Assembly: GCF_020740895.1 (NCBI RefSeq)
Contig: NZ_JAILXP010000023.1
Span: forward strand, 1-35,103
Direction: 5' to 3'
DNA: 35,103 nucleotides
Source of the DNA: Streptomyces sp. UNOB3_S3
Lineage (GTDB): Bacteria > Actinomycetota > Actinomycetes > Streptomycetales > Streptomycetaceae
Below are positions 32,181-35,103 of this stretch, one piece after another. Position numbers and translations under genes: made by a program. The notes beneath the pieces were generated by a model. It was given only the letters and a program-made list of their open reading frames with translations, ran no database searches and was not told the origin of the DNA. How positions within the stretch are numbered: the first letter of the stretch is position 1; each line of letters opens with the position of its first letter.

Positions 32181-35018
32181 TCAGCCGCAGTTGCCCGCCG
32201 GGCGGGTGCGGGTGACCAGGTCGGCGTAGCCGGCGGAGGAGTCGATCCACACCACCTGCGTGCCGGACACCGCCGCGGGCAGGCCCTGCTCGCCGCGGTT
32301 GCAGGACATCCGGGCGCGGCGCGAGCCGTCCGCGGAGAACTGCCACAGCTTGGGCAGGGTCTCGTTGCGGTACTGGGTGTCGGGCGTGCGCGACCAGACC
32401 GTCACCGCGTCCTCGGAGGCCGTCAGCGACGCCGGGTACAGCGCGTCCGCGCCCTGCTCCTTGCTGATGTCGATCACGCCGGTGCCGTCGAGGTTCGCGC
32501 GCCGGACGGCCCGCTGGCCCTGGTCGGCGATCTCGTCGACCGTCCAGAAGACGTACTTGCTCGTGATGGCGGTCTGGCCGACGTTCAGGGGCGTGCCGAG
32601 CTGCGGCATCACGGTCGTCTTCCCGGACGCGATGTCGAAGACCTTCACGGAGTACTCGTACTTCCCGTGCCCCTTGTAGATGCGCGTACCGTAGGCGATC
32701 TTCCCGCCCTTCAGGGAGTGCTGGGCGATCGCGTCACGGCGGCTGACGGCGTCGTCGAGGTAGGTCGGTTCCGTGTCGCCCTTGCGCAGGTACCCCAGAA
32801 GCGCGGCGCCGCGCCGGAAGTTCTGGACGAAGACGACGACGTCGCCTTCCACCTTCGCCTGCTGGTGGAACCCGTACCGGCTCTGCACCAGCGTCTTGAC
32901 GGGGCCGCCCGCCAGCGACCGCGACAGCAGGTCGGCGCCGAAGCGCCCGCGCGCCTCCCAGACCACGGTCCTGCCGTCGGTGACCGGGTTGATGTGGTAC
33001 CGGCCGTCGTTGGGGCTGATCAGCTTCTTCTCGCCGGTGCCGTCCGCGCGGCCGGCCCAGACCGAGTAGGCCTCGCTGCCGCTCTCGTTCGACTTGGACG
33101 CGACCCACCAGCCGCCGCCCGCGCCGGGGCGCGAGTCCTTGGTCTCGAGCTTGCCCAGCAGCTGGTCGGTGTCGGCGCCGATGGCCAGTTCCCAGTCGGT
33201 GACGATGCCGTGGCCGTTGAAGGCGCGCGTGACGGCGTTCAGGTCCTTCGCGGAGACCTTGAGGTCCTTGGCCGCCGCGACGACGGCGTTGCGACCCTCG
33301 GTGAAGCCGTCCAGCGGGGTCATGTACTCCGTGAGCGCCCGGTAGACGATCCTGTCGGCGAGGGTGCGGTCCAGGTCCTTGCGGATGTCCCACAGGGCGC
33401 CGGAGAAGATGGTGGAGTTGAGGTGGACGCCGCCGTTGTCGGTGCCGAAGTCGACGCCGAGGAAGGACTTGGAGGTCGTCCTGCCGTCGTTCATGTCCCG
33501 GGTGGCGCACGCGCGCGGGGACTTCGTCCGGCACAGCCCCTCGCCCAGCAGGCCCGCTTCCGGGCTGTCCATGGGCGTTCCGTGCGCGTCCGTGTCGATG
33601 GCGTTGCCGAAGTAGTCGGCGATCGCCTCGTTGAGGGCGCCGGACTGGCCCGCGTAGACGAGGTTGGCGCTGTTCTCGACGACGCCGTGCGTCATCTCGT
33701 GCCCGACGACGTCCAGGGCTGCGGAGAACGGGCGGTACTCCGCGTCGCCCCCGCCGTACACCATCTTGGTGCCGTCCCAGAAGGCGTTGACGTACGGGGT
33801 CCCGTAGTAGGTGACGCCGACCATGGAGTTGATGGCCATGCCCCGGCCGTCGAGGCTGTCCCGGCCGTGGACGGACTTGTAGTAGTCGTAGACCCTCCCC
33901 GCCGCCCAGTGGGCGTCGACGGCGCCGGCCTCGGTGGCCTCCTTGCCGAAGGCGGGGTTCGGCGACCTGAACTCCAGGACGTCGGAGGGCCATTGGCGCG
34001 AGACCTCGTCGACGCTCTTCTTGCGGACGTCCCAGGTCGAGATCGCGGCCTTGCTGCCGTCGCGCATGCGGGCGGCGTCGCGCATGACGTACTGGTTGTT
34101 CGAGGGCTCGTGGGTCAGGTCGAGCTCGACGGTCCTCCCGTCGAACTTCACGCCGGATCCCTTGACGGCGGAGCCGTCGGCGGCGACCCGCTGCCCGGGA
34201 GCGGACATCGATCCGGACGCGGACCTGCCGCCTCCGGCCGTGCCGAATGTCTTGATTCCGCTGTACTGGAGGATGGGGTATCCGGCCTGGGCGTCGACGT
34301 ACACCTCGCGCAGCACGGGCTGCCGGGTGGCGGGGTCGGTGCCACGGACGGTCACGTGGTGGGTGAGCACCCCGGGCCCCTTGGGCAGCACGACGAGGCC
34401 GTGGGCGGTGCCGGTCAGCGGCGGGGCGTCCCCCTCGTCGCCGGTGTCGACGGCGAAGCCCTCGCGGTCGAGCTGGGCGAGCGTCGCGTCGACCGCGCGC
34501 TCGACAGCGAGTTCCTCACTCACCTCGGGCGTGGTGCCGGTGGTCAGCGCTGTGAAGTACTTGCCCGACGCGCCGGTCACGACACGTTTGCCGTTCTTCT
34601 TCTCCATGCGGACGACGTACTGGCCGCCGAGGACGTCGACGCCGTGGTGCTTCTGCTGGAGCCGTACGGTCTCGGAGGCGCCGTTCGTGAGGGACTGGAC
34701 GGGGGCGAGGTCACGGTCGGGACGGTCGATGCGGTAACGGTTCTTCTTCTCCGCGAGGTGCCGCTTCGCCGCGTCGGCGGCGCTGCCGCCCGCCCCGGCG
34801 TCCTCACGGATGCCACCCACCAGGGAAGGGGTGGAGGTCCCCTTCCCCGGCACCACCTCGGCGGGCCCCGGGGTGGGCGGTGCGGCGACGGCCTGGGCCG
34901 GCACCACGGACACGACAAGGGCGGCCGCGCCGATCAGCGCGGCCGCCCCTGCTATGCCGCTCTTCGCGGCCTGTCTTCTGTCTGATCCTCTGCCTGAACG
35001 CGCTCTGGACGTGCGCAC
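32181..35018 (-). CDS. Secreted M4 (thermolysin-type) metalloprotease with C-terminal propeller-like region
   Basis: This encodes 945 residues from a GTG with GAGGGGGA upstream. A signal peptide ends near QAVA (about residue 45). Residues 50-240 form an FTP/PepSY-type propeptide that inhibits and helps fold the enzyme. The catalytic domain has HEMTH (440-444), the third zinc ligand Glu464 in GALNEAIADYFG (20 residues after the second His, as in thermolysin) and His532 in DNGGVHLNS, so all key residues are intact. From about residue 615 to the end, repeated strand motifs with D-G turns (WAGRADGTGEKKLIS, RRANLDGTGVIDIS) suggest a TolB-like propeller, longer than a usual M4 enzyme. It would act outside the cell on proteins. 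The 85 nt upstream (35019-35103) hold only its leader. Confidence 0.93.
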   Translation of the reverse strand: MRTSRARSGRGSDRRQAAKSGIAGAAALIGAAALVVSVVPAQAVAAPPTPGPAEVVPGKGTSTPSLVGGIREDAGAGGSAADAAKRHLAEKKNRYRIDRPDRDLAPVQSLTNGASETVRLQQKHHGVDVLGGQYVVRMEKKNGKRVVTGASGKYFTALTTGTTPEVSEELAVERAVDATLAQLDREGFAVDTGDEGDAPPLTGTAHGLVVLPKGPGVLTHHVTVRGTDPATRQPVLREVYVDAQAGYPILQYSGIKTFGTAGGGRSASGSMSAPGQRVAADGSAVKGSGVKFDGRTVELDLTHEPSNNQYVMRDAARMRDGSKAAISTWDVRKKSVDEVSRQWPSDVLEFRSPNPAFGKEATEAGAVDAHWAAGRVYDYYKSVHGRDSLDGRGMAINSMVGVTYYGTPYVNAFWDGTKMVYGGGDAEYRPFSAALDVVGHEMTHGVVENSANLVYAGQSGALNEAIADYFGNAIDTDAHGTPMDSPEAGLLGEGLCRTKSPRACATRDMNDGRTTSKSFLGVDFGTDNGGVHLNSTIFSGALWDIRKDLDRTLADRIVYRALTEYMTPLDGFTEGRNAVVAAAKDLKVSAKDLNAVTRAFNGHGIVTDWELAIGADTDQLLGKLETKDSRPGAGGGWWVASKSNESGSEAYSVWAGRADGTGEKKLISPNDGRYHINPVTDGRTVVWEARGRFGADLLSRSLAGGPVKTLVQSRYGFHQQAKVEGDVVVFVQNFRRGAALLGYLRKGDTEPTYLDDAVSRRDAIAQHSLKGGKIAYGTRIYKGHGKYEYSVKVFDIASGKTTVMPQLGTPLNVGQTAITSKYVFWTVDEIADQGQRAVRRANLDGTGVIDISKEQGADALYPASLTASEDAVTVWSRTPDTQYRNETLPKLWQFSADGSRRARMSCNRGEQGLPAAVSGTQVVWIDSSAGYADLVTRTRPAGNCG

Positions 35019-35103
35019 GATTCCCCCTCGTACGTACCGGAACGTTCACGGGAAAGCTTCGGTCGGCGCATATGCAACCGGTGGGGGGTGGGTCGCACAA
35101 TGG

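Noticed and set aside
32043..34985. 980-codon plus-strand frame beginning in the 18-bp repeat
   Set aside because: It is the antisense shadow of the M4 protease, extended by the stop-free repeat; no start signal or domain.

Overview
The window is very GC-rich, uses GTG and TTG starts often, and carries Sec signal peptides, ALF-repeat proteins, Stealth-type sugar phosphotransferases and FG-GAP proteins. This points to a Streptomyces or closely related actinomycete. No rRNA, tRNA, CRISPR array, transposase or phage gene was seen. Most genes encode exported or cell-envelope proteins, so this looks like a surface/secretome region.

Layout. (1) 1-8829 is mostly minus strand. After the 3' end of an unrecognised gene (1-342) come two tandem paralogous exported polymorphic-toxin candidates of about 1,180 residues (759-4310 and 5308-8829). 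They share a signal peptide, ALF repeats and Ala-rich coiled coils, but end in unrelated C-terminal domains. Toxin 1 is followed after one base by a small acidic protein (putative immunity). Toxin 2 is followed by a lipoprotein and a translationally coupled 20-residue hydrophobic peptide, then a strong terminator. Both toxin genes keep the same leader and a TATGCT box at the same distance from the start.

(2) 9139-21451 is a plus-strand array of eight secreted-protein genes. Five look like trypsin-family proteases fused to beta-propellers, but every one has lost the catalytic His (now Ser) and the catalytic Ser (now Thr or Met), while keeping the Asp, the core cysteines and the GDxG loop. One is an SGNH hydrolase with an intact triad and a similar propeller. 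Two are small two-cysteine secreted proteins, each directly upstream of a pseudoprotease, which gives a duplicated two-gene module. Hairpins separate most of these genes. I consider this family of secreted pseudoproteases the most likely undescribed system in the window.

(3) 21522-29924 is a polysaccharide-type locus. A minus-strand operon encodes an unrecognised 358-residue protein, a GT4-Stealth fusion and a PIG-L deacetylase-propeller lipoprotein, the last overlapping its neighbour by 4 nt. A second Stealth phosphotransferase is transcribed divergently.

(4) 29937-35018 holds an exported Cu/Zn superoxide dismutase, a four-helix membrane protein whose stop codon lies in an 18-bp tandem repeat array, and a thermolysin-type (M4) metalloprotease with a complete active site and a C-terminal propeller-like region.

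A recurring theme is one kind of C-terminal module, a beta-propeller, on unrelated exported domains: pseudoproteases, SGNH esterase, deacetylase and metalloprotease. How these work together is inference. A coherent reading is surface or matrix binding, glycan modification and inter-strain competition.
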